Part shown: piece after piece, positions 1 to 7,905 of the stretch
Numbering within the stretch: the first letter of the stretch is position 1
How the letters are laid out: each line of letters begins with the position of its first letter
NCBI RefSeq assembly: GCF_013128195.2
Contig: NZ_CP053452.2
Span: 3,596,001-3,660,000 of the forward strand
DNA: 64,000 nt
Source: Frigoriglobus tundricola
Lineage (GTDB): Bacteria; Planctomycetota; Planctomycetia; Gemmatales; Gemmataceae
Reading direction: 5' to 3'
The notes under the pieces: generated by a model
Seen by the model: the letters and a program-made list of their open reading frames with translations, nothing else
The model's database searches: none
Told to the model about the DNA's origin: nothing
Program-made: the position numbers and the translations under genes

Positions 1-225
1 GATCGGCTCGCCGTGTTTTATCTGCCCCGGTACAGTCCCGAATTGAACCCCGACGAGTATCTCAACAACGACCTGAAGGGGCAGGTGCATGACGCCGGCT
101 TGCCCGACACGAGCAAAACCCTGCGCTCGCGAATCCAACGCTTCATGCACAAGCTCCTGATGCTACCCAAACATGTGATGAGCTACTTCCTCCATCCAAA
201 AGTAAACTATTGCGCATCAGGTTAA
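1..225 (+). CDS. IS630-type transposase, C-terminal end (partial)
   Basis: The frame is open from the first base of the window and stops at 223-225, so only the last 74 codons are visible. The peptide contains YLPRYSPELNPDEYLN, the hallmark end of the DDE domain of IS630/Tc1-like transposases, where the final catalytic acidic residue follows the SPELNP segment. The catalytic domain proper lies outside the window. Two further in-frame stops follow at once and the surrounding DNA is AT-richer than the rest of the window, as expected of an incoming element. It abuts a headless gene at 250, which suggests the element inserted there. The family call is firm; whether the copy is active cannot be judged. 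Confidence 0.85.
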   Translation, partial: DRLAVFYLPRYSPELNPDEYLNNDLKGQVHDAGLPDTSKTLRSRIQRFMHKLLMLPKHVMSYFLHPKVNYCASG

Positions 226-249
226 TGATAAAATTATTTGCCGGGGTAA

Positions 250-411
250 TATGGTCTGGGGCTGGCCTTCCTGCCGTTCATCTTCTTTCCGATGCTCGGC
301 TTCGGCGACGCGAGATACCAGGACAGGCTGGGCCTCGATTTCGATGACGAGGAGGAAGAGGAAGTACGCCCACGCAAGAAGAAGCGGCGCGTGGATGACG
401 ATGAAGAGTAA
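250..411 (+). pseudogene. 3' remnant of a membrane protein with acidic/basic tail, beheaded next to the IS630 end
   Basis: In the frame ending at 409-411 the reading frame opens just after a stop at 247-249, with no plausible start codon. It encodes a hydrophobic stretch (LGLAFLPFIFF) followed by a strongly charged tail with DFDDEEEEE and RPRKKKRR. This looks like the last membrane segment and cytosolic tail of a small membrane protein whose N-terminal part was displaced by the adjacent IS630 element. A strong intrinsic terminator follows at 431, supporting that this is a genuine gene 3' end. The protein family is not recognisable. A different frame over the same bases (251-451) is arginine/serine-rich and looks like noise. 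Confidence 0.6.
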
Positions 412-430
412 GCCCGGGTTCGAGACGCTA

Positions 431-475
431 ACGGGCGAGCGGTCGCAATAAGCCGACCGCTCGCCCGTCTCTTTT
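431..475 (+). terminator. Intrinsic terminator
   Basis: A perfect 15-bp inverted repeat (arms 431-445 and 454-468, starting ACGGGCGAGCGG) with an 8-base loop is followed directly by CTCTTTT. The position just after the stop of the headless + strand gene fits a Rho-independent terminator. It may also serve the convergent peptidase gene ending at 531. Confidence 0.8.
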
Positions 476-530
476 CATCCGCGGCGGTTCGCCTGGTACG
501 TGGGCCCGGTTGCTGCGTCTGCTCAGATCG

Positions 531-2651
531 TCACGTCCCCGTCAGTTCCTGCACGAGCGGGCCGGCCGGGTACAGCTTGCGGAGCGCCTCCAGCACCGAT
601 TTCGAGTGGACGGCGATGTGCCGCGCCTGCACGTCGGTGTAGACGAAGTTCCGTACCAGCCCGTGCCGGTTGCGGTCGAAGTTGATGCCGACCAGTTCGC
701 CCGCGCGGTTCAGGACCGGCGAGCCGCTGTTGCCGCCGATGGTGTCCGCCGTCGAGACGAAATCGAACGGCGTGCCCAGATCGAGTTTGCTCTTCCCCTC
801 GGTCCACCGCTTCGGAAGATCGAACGGCTCCTTCCCGCCGAGCTTTTCGGACTTGTCGAACGCCTCGCCGAACGTGGTGTGGAAGTTCAACTTCTCGCCG
901 CCCACCTCGTAACCCTGGACCGTGCCGAACGCCAGCCGGAGCGTGAACGTCGCGTCCGGGGCGACGGTGTTCCCGAGCGTGAGGAACCGCACCCCGGAGA
1001 GCGCCGCATACGCCTGCCGCTCCGGTTCCTCCACTTCGGTCTCGAACCGGGTGCGCAGCGCCCGTGCTTCGGCGTCAATGTCCCGGGCCAGAACGATCAG
1101 CGGGTCCTTGCTCTCGTCCACGGCCCGCTTCCCGCCGTCCACGAGCCGCTTGCGCTCGGCCGGGTCGAACAGCCTCGTACCGCCGATGAGATCGTCCGCC
1201 CGCGTGGCCGGGTTCTTGCCCGCGAGCGCGAGTTTCACGAGCGGGTGCTCGCCGCCGAGCGTCTCCGCGAGGAACGTCAGCGACGCGGTCAGCTTCGCGC
1301 GCTCCAGTTCCGGGTAGAGCGGGGCCGGGCTGAACAGCTGGAACTTGAGCGACTCGAGGTTGGAGTCGCGGTACTCGCGGAGCCGGTCGGCGGACTTCTT
1401 CGGCAGCTCGTCCGCCATGCGGACGCAGTGGCGGGCGGTGCCGAACAGCGGCGAGTGGAACGCGTGCCCGGTTTCGACCAGCCCGTAGGGCTGTTCGAAC
1501 GCGCGGAGCCGGGCCTGCGTCGCCTCGATCGCCTCGAGCGCGTTCAGCGCGTCGTCGAGTGCGGCCGCCCCCTTCGCGGCGCCCGGCCCCTCGCCCGTTC
1601 GGGACCGCCGCGCGTGGGCCGCGGCGTTCTCGACGAGTTGCCGCTCGGACGCCTTCTTCTGCGCCATGATGTTCGGGTCGAGCAGGCCCTGGTACTGCCC
1701 GCTGAACGCCTTCCGGGCGTTGGCGACGCTGTGCAGATCGGTGGCGGCCTGGCGGCGCTTCTCGCCGCTCTGCTCGCTGTACTGGGTGAGCGCCGCTTCG
1801 AGCGCGCGGAGCCGGGCCAGGGTGTACGGGAGCGTGAGGTCGCGGCGGTGCTTGAGTTTGGCGAGCGTTTCGAGGCGGTTGGTGGTGCCGGGGTGGCCGG
1901 TGACGAACACGAGGTCGCCGCCGGCCGGGCCGGTCCCGCTCCACTTGAAGAAGTGCGGGGTCTTCGCGGGCACGCCGCCCTCGTAAGCGCGGAAGAACGC
2001 CACGTCGAGGTTCATCCGCGGGTACTCGAAGTTGTCCACGTCGCCGCCGAAGCTGGCGATCTGCCGCTCGGGCGCGAACACCAGCCGCACGTCGGTGTAC
2101 TTCTTGTACCGGTACAGGTGGTACAGCCCGCCGTTGTAAAGCGTCACGACGTCCGAGCGGAGCCCGGTCCGGTCCAGCGACTCCTTCTCGATCCGGCCCA
2201 TCACCGCCCGCCGCGCCGCGAACGCCTCGCCCGGCTTCATCTCCGGTTTCACCGCCGCGTTGACCTCGGGCGTCACGTCGACGATCTCCTGGAGGACGTT
2301 GATCTCCAGGTCCGGGCACTTCAGCTCCTTGTCGCGCGCGGGGGCGTAGAAGCCGTCCCGGAGCAGGTCCTCGCCGGGCCGGCTCAGCTTCTGGAGCGAG
2401 TCGGCCGCGACGTGGTGGTTCGTCACGAGCAGCCCGGCCGCCGAGACGAACCCGCCGGAGCCGCCGCTGTTGAGCCGCACCGACGCGAGCATGGCGTTCT
2501 TGAGCCACGCGTCCGTCAGGTCGAACGCGTACTTCTCCTTGAGCCGCTGCTTCGGCGCGTCGTTGAGCAGCCACATGCCTTCGTCCGAAACCGCCGTCAT
2601 GGAACCTACTCCGACAAACACGAGAGCCAGTCCGAGGTGGTGATAACGCAT
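531..2651 (-). CDS. S46 family dipeptidyl-peptidase, DPP11-like
   Basis: This 706-residue protein begins with a signal peptide (hydrophobic LGLALVFVGVG) and has the full-length layout of bacterial DPP7/DPP11 exopeptidases, which release dipeptides from the N-terminus of oligopeptides outside the cytoplasm. The chymotrypsin-like triad is visible: TNHH at residues 78-80, Asp216 in RMNLDVAFF, and Ser642 in GGNSGSP. Eighteen residues after the serine, in GINFDR, lies Arg660. By position this matches the arginine that gives DPP11 its preference for Asp/Glu at P1, whereas DPP7 has glycine. It stands alone, convergent with the IS630-truncated gene and divergent from dps. The family call is firm; specificity is inferred from one residue. 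Confidence 0.93.
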   Translation of the reverse strand: MRYHHLGLALVFVGVGSMTAVSDEGMWLLNDAPKQRLKEKYAFDLTDAWLKNAMLASVRLNSGGSGGFVSAAGLLVTNHHVAADSLQKLSRPGEDLLRDGFYAPARDKELKCPDLEINVLQEIVDVTPEVNAAVKPEMKPGEAFAARRAVMGRIEKESLDRTGLRSDVVTLYNGGLYHLYRYKKYTDVRLVFAPERQIASFGGDVDNFEYPRMNLDVAFFRAYEGGVPAKTPHFFKWSGTGPAGGDLVFVTGHPGTTNRLETLAKLKHRRDLTLPYTLARLRALEAALTQYSEQSGEKRRQAATDLHSVANARKAFSGQYQGLLDPNIMAQKKASERQLVENAAAHARRSRTGEGPGAAKGAAALDDALNALEAIEATQARLRAFEQPYGLVETGHAFHSPLFGTARHCVRMADELPKKSADRLREYRDSNLESLKFQLFSPAPLYPELERAKLTASLTFLAETLGGEHPLVKLALAGKNPATRADDLIGGTRLFDPAERKRLVDGGKRAVDESKDPLIVLARDIDAEARALRTRFETEVEEPERQAYAALSGVRFLTLGNTVAPDATFTLRLAFGTVQGYEVGGEKLNFHTTFGEAFDKSEKLGGKEPFDLPKRWTEGKSKLDLGTPFDFVSTADTIGGNSGSPVLNRAGELVGINFDRNRHGLVRNFVYTDVQARHIAVHSKSVLEALRKLYPAGPLVQELTGT

Positions 2652-2868
2652 GGCGGAACCGAAGTGACCGGGTCTTGAAAGAACGCGACACGACTGTTGT
2701 ACCCGCTCACCCGCCAGACCGCCACGCGCGAACCGGCGGGCTTCACCGGGGGGCAGATTATCGGCACGCCCGTTGCATAGTATCGGCTAGAATCCGAGTT
2801 AGGAGGGGCCGGGCGTCGGGTAGTTCCCGCTGTCCGGCTTTGTGCGCTTCACCAACGGAGACGACCCA

Positions 2869-3387
2869 GTGAGTACCGGCACCGCTACCAAGAAGTCCGA
2901 CACGGGCACCACGTTCCCGACGCGCAACGACAGCGCGCCCGAAAACCGGGGCAAGGTGATCTCGCTGCTGAACCAGCACCTCGCGGACACGTTCGATCTG
3001 ATGTCGCAGACCAAATTCGCCCACTGGAACGTGAAGGGGCCGCACTTCTACCAACTGCACCTGCTGTTCGACTCGCTGGCCGAGAAGGTGGAAGAGCACG
3101 TCGACGAGATCGCGGAGCGGGTGACGGCGCTGGGCGGGGTGGCGACCGGCACGGCCCGGCAGGCCGCGGCGTCGAGTCGCGTCCCCGAGTTCCCCGCAGG
3201 TGTTCACAAGGGCCTGGACGTGGTGACGGCGCTGGCCGACCGGTACGCGGCGGTCGGCAAAACCGTCCGCGCGGCCATCGACGAAGCCGACGAACTCGGC
3301 GACAAGGACACTTCCGACCTGTTCACACAGGTCTCACGCGACCTCGACCAGTCGCTGTACTTCCTCGAATCGCACCTGCAAGGATAA
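2869..3387 (+). CDS. dps: Dps family DNA-protection/ferritin-like protein
   Basis: A 172-residue protein of the Dps family, which forms dodecamers that oxidise and store iron with hydrogen peroxide and protect DNA. The ferroxidase signature is intact: KFAHWNVKGPHFYQLH, then LFDSLAEKVEEHVDEIAERV. The N-terminal tail of about 25 residues is rich in Lys/Thr/Ser, as in Dps proteins that bind DNA. I chose the GTG at 2869 because GGAG lies about 8 bases upstream; an in-frame ATG at 2842 would add nine residues. It is transcribed away from the S46 peptidase gene and is followed by a palindromic repeat. Confidence 0.92.
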   Translation: MSTGTATKKSDTGTTFPTRNDSAPENRGKVISLLNQHLADTFDLMSQTKFAHWNVKGPHFYQLHLLFDSLAEKVEEHVDEIAERVTALGGVATGTARQAAASSRVPEFPAGVHKGLDVVTALADRYAAVGKTVRAAIDEADELGDKDTSDLFTQVSRDLDQSLYFLESHLQG

Positions 3388-3411
3388 GCCGGGATCGTCG
3401 TGGTTTCTGAC

Positions 3412-3480
3412 TGTAGCCGGCCTCTGTGAGGCCGGTGCGACATTGTACCCACAGCACCGGCTTCACAGCGGCCGGCTACA
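3412..3480. repeat. Palindromic intergenic repeat (TGTAGCCGGCC family)
   Basis: Two 27-base arms, 3412-3438 and 3454-3480, are reverse complements with two mismatches. Each begins TGTAGCCGGCC when read inward. A third single arm of the same family lies at 5980-6006. Its place between the convergent ends of dps and plsY could let it act as a bidirectional terminator, but recurrence elsewhere argues for a dispersed REP-like element. Confidence 0.8.
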
Positions 3481-3512
3481 GAAGGTGTATTCGCACCGCC
3501 GGGGCTCCGGCC

Positions 3513-4817
3513 TCACTTCATTTGAGCGACCGGTTCCGGGTCCGCGCTCGTGTTGCTCGTCTCGCTCGTCTCGCCCCGGTTTCCTTCGGCCGGTTGCTTC
3601 GTGTTGCGCACGGGCTGGTTCGGTAACTTCGCAGCAAGTGCCAGCGCCACTCCGGCCAGCCCCACCGTCACCATACTCAGTAACAAACTTACGACGTGCC
3701 ACCCGGCAAATGCCGCTTTTGCCGCGTTAGCCGCGTCCGGGTCGGCGCTAAAGCGGAGCAGCCGCAGCCGGCTCACCTCTTCCGAAATCGGCCACCCAAC
3801 GGCGACCGTTAGCACCGCCAGGCCCACTACGTACACGCGCCCGCGGTGAACGCCCCCCGCCTTCCACCAACTCAGGGCGGTGACGAGGGCGATGACGCCG
3901 CACACCGCCTGCATCGCGAAATATCGCGGGAACACCGGCCCGACTGCGGACCCGGCCAGGGCGCTCGCGAGTGCTTTTTTCCGCTCCGGTGATGCATCGG
4001 CGGGGACGATCGTCTCGTTGGCGGTGCGGTCCGACGGCCCGGCGTTCACCACTTCCTCGAACGACGCGAAGATCGCCGTTGCCGTGCCGAAGTTGAAGAA
4101 CGCGGCGCCGCCGAACCACAGGCCAAGCGCCAAAACGTGCAGGCCACGGACCGCGGTGTCGCGCATGGGGAAGTCTCCGATCCGGCTCTCGGTGCCGGCG
4201 AGCAACCGCGCGATGTTCGCGCGGTGTTTCAGAACCACAAGCCCCGTTCCGATGAGCAAGTACAGGGTGATCGGTAGGGCGGCAGGAGCGAACGCGGCGG
4301 GCGTTCCGATCAGGCGGGCCGACACTAGAATCGTAACCGCAGCGAGCGACGCCAGCGACACAATTCGCGAACCGAACAGCACCACGACCCATACCCCGAT
4401 CGCCAGTACCCCAGGCCCCGGGGCCAGCACGAAGACGGTTCCCGCGCCCGTCGCGACCCCCTTCCCGCCCCGGAAACCGAGGTACACCGGGTACAAGTGC
4501 CCCAGGAACGCCAGCGCCGCCGCCCCGACCCGGAGCGCGTCCGGCGAGCCCAGATTCGTTGCGCTTCCGGGCGCCAGCGTTTCCGCGAGTGGCACTACGA
4601 AAGCGACCGGCACCACGCCCTTGAGAAGATCGAGTAGAAAAACCAGCGCGCCGAACCGGTAGCCAAGGACACGCGCGGCATTCGTGGCGCCGATGTTCCC
4701 GCTGCCGACGGCGAACAGGTTGACGCCGCAACACCGGCCGACAACGTAACCGAACGGGAGCGCGCCAACGAGATAGGCGAGAGCCAGCGGAACTGAGGCG
4801 GCAACGGTGGGTGACAT
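3513..4817 (-). CDS. plsY: Glycerol-3-phosphate acyltransferase PlsY fused to a DUF4149-like membrane domain
   Basis: The N-terminal ~220 residues are a complete PlsY, the membrane enzyme that acylates glycerol-3-phosphate from acyl-phosphate in phospholipid synthesis. All three cytosolic motifs are present: SGNIGATNAAR, GHLYPVYLGFRGGKG and KHRANIARLLAGTE. The next ~190 residues form a further set of membrane helices (starting GLWFGGAAFFNF) resembling DUF4149/TMEM205-type domains, then a hydrophilic tail ends the protein. Free-standing PlsY is about 200 residues, so at 434 residues this is a fusion. The start at 4817 gives MSPTVAASVPLALAY; an upstream ATG at 4844 would add nine residues. The PlsY assignment is firm; the second domain is identified by pattern only. 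Confidence 0.88.
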   Translation of the reverse strand: MSPTVAASVPLALAYLVGALPFGYVVGRCCGVNLFAVGSGNIGATNAARVLGYRFGALVFLLDLLKGVVPVAFVVPLAETLAPGSATNLGSPDALRVGAAALAFLGHLYPVYLGFRGGKGVATGAGTVFVLAPGPGVLAIGVWVVVLFGSRIVSLASLAAVTILVSARLIGTPAAFAPAALPITLYLLIGTGLVVLKHRANIARLLAGTESRIGDFPMRDTAVRGLHVLALGLWFGGAAFFNFGTATAIFASFEEVVNAGPSDRTANETIVPADASPERKKALASALAGSAVGPVFPRYFAMQAVCGVIALVTALSWWKAGGVHRGRVYVVGLAVLTVAVGWPISEEVSRLRLLRFSADPDAANAAKAAFAGWHVVSLLLSMVTVGLAGVALALAAKLPNQPVRNTKQPAEGNRGETSETSNTSADPEPVAQMK

Positions 4818-4907
4818 GAGCAGAAATATACGAACCGCGAACAAGACCCGCGTCCGGCGCCCGTCAGAAGAGGCCGGGCACGGGTCTTATCGTCCGTCGC
4901 GCAAAGG

Positions 4908-5696
4908 TCATCCCGGCGGTTTCGGCACCGGGGCGCCGATGGATTTTGCGACGGACGTGGTGCGGTAGATCCACTGCTCGGCCGGCGCGTTCGAATCGTC
5001 CGGACGGATGTCGACGATCTGGGGGCGGTTGTCGTCCGTCGGGCGGACGAAGTTGATCTGGAGCGTTTTCCGCTTGATCAGCTTCTCGCCGGTCCGCAGT
5101 TCTTCGGTCGCCTGCCCGTTCGAAAGGCCCACGATGTACACGCTGAACTTGTTGGTCCGGGGCGCCTTTTCGGCCATGTCCGTCCAGATGGCGGCGCCGG
5201 TCACCACGCGCGGGATCGCGTCCGGCTTGCTCGGCGGGATCGGCCGCTTCGAAATGGCGATGGTGGACAGGAGCGTCAAGTTGGGATGGTTCTGCGGGTT
5301 TTCGAGCTTGTTTAACTGCTCGATCATGTGCGGCTGCGGTTCGTCCAGGTGCGTCGTGTTCAGGTCCTTCGTGACCAGTTCGAATTCTGGAAGGAAGGTG
5401 ACCGGCTCGGCCGCGCGGTCGTCCTTCGGCAGGTTGTACACCTGGTACCACATGTACCAAACGACCTTTTTCTCCGGCTTACCGTCCTTGCCGATCCCGT
5501 CGAGGGTTACGATCCGCGGCGGCTTGTAGCGGAAGTTCAGGGTCCAGACGCCCGGCTTGTCGAGCGGGAGGTCGAGCGGGTCGATCTTCCGCTCGCCGAC
5601 CTTCTGTTGCGCGGAGGCCGCACCCGACCCGCCCACGGCCGAGGCAACGACCGCGCCCAGGAACGTCCGCCGGTCGAGCCGGAAGTGACCCGTCAT
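4908..5696 (-). CDS. Tat-exported protein of unknown function
   Basis: A 262-residue protein starting MTGHFRLDRRTFLGA. The twin arginine at residues 9-10 followed by a hydrophobic stretch and an Ala-x-Ala-like end (GAASAQQ) is a typical Tat signal peptide, so export in a folded state is expected. The mature part has no motif I recognise; it is rich in Pro, Asp and aromatic residues (VVWYMWYQVYNL) and has no membrane segment. I placed the start at the ATG at 5696 because the Tat signal begins there; the frame stays open further upstream but reads as low-complexity Arg/Ser. Monocistronic, with palindromic repeats upstream. Confidence 0.75.
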   Translation of the reverse strand: MTGHFRLDRRTFLGAVVASAVGGSGAASAQQKVGERKIDPLDLPLDKPGVWTLNFRYKPPRIVTLDGIGKDGKPEKKVVWYMWYQVYNLPKDDRAAEPVTFLPEFELVTKDLNTTHLDEPQPHMIEQLNKLENPQNHPNLTLLSTIAISKRPIPPSKPDAIPRVVTGAAIWTDMAEKAPRTNKFSVYIVGLSNGQATEELRTGEKLIKRKTLQINFVRPTDDNRPQIVDIRPDDSNAPAEQWIYRTTSVAKSIGAPVPKPPG

Positions 5697-5842
5697 TGTG
5701 AACCCCCGTGTGGGCGGCCAGAGCACCATTTTTGACCATAGCCGGTTCCGGCGCCGGGAGCAACCGGACTCGGTACGGTTCGCTGGTGTTGCCCGGTCCG
5801 TGCGGGCGCACAGGCGGACCACATGAAGAGACCCGACCCCGG

Positions 5843-5862
5843 CTCCTCCCTTCAGGGAGGAG
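5843..5862. repeat. Short palindrome, CCCTTCAGGG core family
   Basis: CTCCTCCCTTCAGGGAGGAG is a perfect 20-base palindrome in the 340-base gap between the Tat protein and the membrane glycosyltransferase. The same core with longer flanks recurs at 16339-16441 and, as a variant, inside mfd at 61476-61531, so it belongs to a dispersed repeat family. Confidence 0.7.
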
Positions 5863-5979
5863 CGGAAGAGCGGAATCCCCCGGCGACCACAGTCTGATGT
5901 CGTGCGGTGGGGAAACCTTTCTGCGTCCGCCCGGCAAACGTGTGGAGTCGTGCTGGTGTCGGCCGGAGGGCACGTCTTC

Positions 5980-6006
5980 TGTAGCCGGCCCCTGTCAGGT
6001 CGGTGC
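5980..6006. repeat. Single arm of the TGTAGCCGGCC repeat
   Basis: This 27-base segment begins TGTAGCCGGCC and matches the left arm of the palindrome at 3412 with about four mismatches, but the second arm is missing. Together with the palindrome at 5843 it fills most of the gene-free stretch 5697-6036; no other feature is visible there. Confidence 0.65.
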
Positions 6007-6036
6007 TGAGGGAAATCGTAGGGAGGGGGCGCTGGG

Positions 6037-7614
6037 TCATTCCGTTAGCCGGTACAGGTACGCGGCCGCGCCGGGCCGCTTCACCTCGCGGTCGCACGCA
6101 CCGCGGGTGTCGAGTGTGGCCCGCATCACGGCCTCCTCGTCGCCGTGGCGGTGACTGACGACCACCCACACGCGGCCGTGCAGCTTCGCGAGGTCCGCCC
6201 GGTAGGCGGCCGGGTCGCCCCGGTGCTCCTCGCCGAGCGTGACCGCGTCCGCCGGGAACGGCAGTTCGCGGGTGTAAAACGTGAACGCGGGCACCGCCCC
6301 GTAGTACACGAACACGTGATCGCCCGGCCGCATCTCGTCGCGCACGGTCCGCAGGACCGGCGCGAGTTCCTCGTGGCGCGTCGGTTTGCGGATCGAATCG
6401 GTCGCCCCCCACAGTGACGCGCCGACGAGTAGCACGGCGAGCGCGCCGGCGGCGAACCGGTTCTTCTCGCGCAGCGCGTCGAGTACGACCCACGCCCCGC
6501 GGGCCACCAGCAGCGCCGCAAACGGCACCATGAACAGCATCAACCGGCCGCCGATCGGGTACTTGTGCAGCCCGGACGCGAACAGGACGAGTGCCGCCGG
6601 CAGCGCGAGCGCCACGGCCACGGGCCACCGCTCGCGGGCGAACTCGCGCAGGCCGATCAGCGCGAGGAGCGCCGCGAACCCGCCGAGTGGCACGAGCGAC
6701 CCGCCGAACCCGCCCGGAATCGTGAAGAAGAAGATGTAGTGGTCAACGACCCAGGTGAGGTCACCGATCGACTTCGGCGGCAGCGGGAGGAAGTGCGCGG
6801 CCCAGTAGTCGGTGAGGTACTTGTTGCCGCCGAGGTTCTTCAGGCAGAGCAGGTAGCACGCCCCGAAGCTGACCACCCAGGTTCCGACGGTGAGGCTCGC
6901 GGACAGGAGCCGCGCCCGGTCGCGCGCGGCCAGCGCCTGCGCCAGGAGCGCCGTGCCGATCCCGCCGAGGACGAACGCCGCCGGGTGCGAGCACCACACC
7001 GCCGCCGCGCCCGCGAGGCCGAGCCGCGCCCACCGCCACCCGCCTTGCCCTTCGAGCAGACCGACCGCGAGCGCGAGCAACCCGGCAGCGATCGCCGCGT
7101 CGCCCGCGTACTGCTTGCACTCGCCGGCGTAACTGACGTCGTGTGGCGAAAATGCGAACAGGGCCGCCGCGAGAAGCGCCGCCTGCGGCGGCAGCAACCG
7201 GCGGGCGGCCCAGGTGAAGGCGCCGAGGCCGCACACCGACGCCGCGAACGGCACCAGACGCAGCGCCCACTCGGACGCCCCGAGGGCGGTGCTCGCGGCC
7301 TTCACCGCGAGCAGGAACCCGACCGGGGCGCCCTGGTTCCAGTCGAGCGGTTCGAGCAGTTGCAGCGGCGTGCGGCCGACGAGGTTCAGCGCGAGCATCG
7401 CCTCATCGATCCACAGGCAGCGGTCGGCGAGCAGTGCGGCCGCGCGCAACCCGCCGCCGAGCAGGACCAGGAGAACGAACGCGGCCGTCGGCACGCGCGG
7501 CCCACCGCGCCCCATCTCCGGCGCGGCGGTTGCGACCGCGACCGAGCGGACGGCCGGTTCCAATCGGTTGACGGCGGCCGGCACCGGCCGGGTGGCGGTT
7601 TGAGTGTCGCTCAT
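6037..7614 (-). CDS. Polytopic GT39-like glycosyltransferase (GT-C fold)
   Basis: A 525-residue membrane protein with roughly ten or more hydrophobic helices and a soluble C-terminal domain of about 120 residues. After the first membrane helix lies the acidic pair in DRCLWIDEAML (Asp70-Glu71), the catalytic-type motif of GT-C glycosyltransferases of the ArnT/PMT (GT39) group, which transfer sugars from polyprenyl-phosphate donors on the outer face of the membrane. The phrase FSPHDVSYAGECKQYAGD also fits this group. The start was set at MSDTQTAT (7614); the in-frame upstream codons are weak. The substrate is unknown. A DPM1-type synthase at 44744 could supply a polyprenyl-P-sugar donor, but the genes are far apart. 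Confidence 0.8.
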   Translation of the reverse strand: MSDTQTATRPVPAAVNRLEPAVRSVAVATAAPEMGRGGPRVPTAAFVLLVLLGGGLRAAALLADRCLWIDEAMLALNLVGRTPLQLLEPLDWNQGAPVGFLLAVKAASTALGASEWALRLVPFAASVCGLGAFTWAARRLLPPQAALLAAALFAFSPHDVSYAGECKQYAGDAAIAAGLLALAVGLLEGQGGWRWARLGLAGAAAVWCSHPAAFVLGGIGTALLAQALAARDRARLLSASLTVGTWVVSFGACYLLCLKNLGGNKYLTDYWAAHFLPLPPKSIGDLTWVVDHYIFFFTIPGGFGGSLVPLGGFAALLALIGLREFARERWPVAVALALPAALVLFASGLHKYPIGGRLMLFMVPFAALLVARGAWVVLDALREKNRFAAGALAVLLVGASLWGATDSIRKPTRHEELAPVLRTVRDEMRPGDHVFVYYGAVPAFTFYTRELPFPADAVTLGEEHRGDPAAYRADLAKLHGRVWVVVSHRHGDEEAVMRATLDTRGACDREVKRPGAAAYLYRLTE

Positions 7615-7905
7615 GGTGCGAACCTCGGTACTTGGTGGGCCGCACACGGTAGCACCCGCGGCGCGCGGGTATCAACCCCAAGTGTTCTCGGGGCGCGCGG
7701 GAAAATCCCGACACAGCCTCCGTTGTCCGCGCCGGCGCGAACGGATACCATCACACCTGTTAGCCGTGCAAGCGATGAGTCGCGAGCCGTCCGCCAACAG
7801 GGACGCTTGCTGCCCGCCTCCCCGTGCACCGTTCCATCATCCGTGGGGCTAACGGCCCACGGCTCGCACCGCCACCAATTCGGTGCCCCCTCAACGACCA
7901 CTCCT

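Noticed and set aside
510-2678. Open frame of ~720 codons on the + strand antisense to the S46 peptidase
   Set aside because: It is Arg/Glu/Val-rich, matches no family and is the expected mirror of a high-GC coding strand.
6565-7905. In-frame 5' extension of the GNAT-like gene
   Set aside because: It runs antisense to the membrane glycosyltransferase and has Arg/Glu/Gln noise composition; GNAT-like sequence begins only at 7906.
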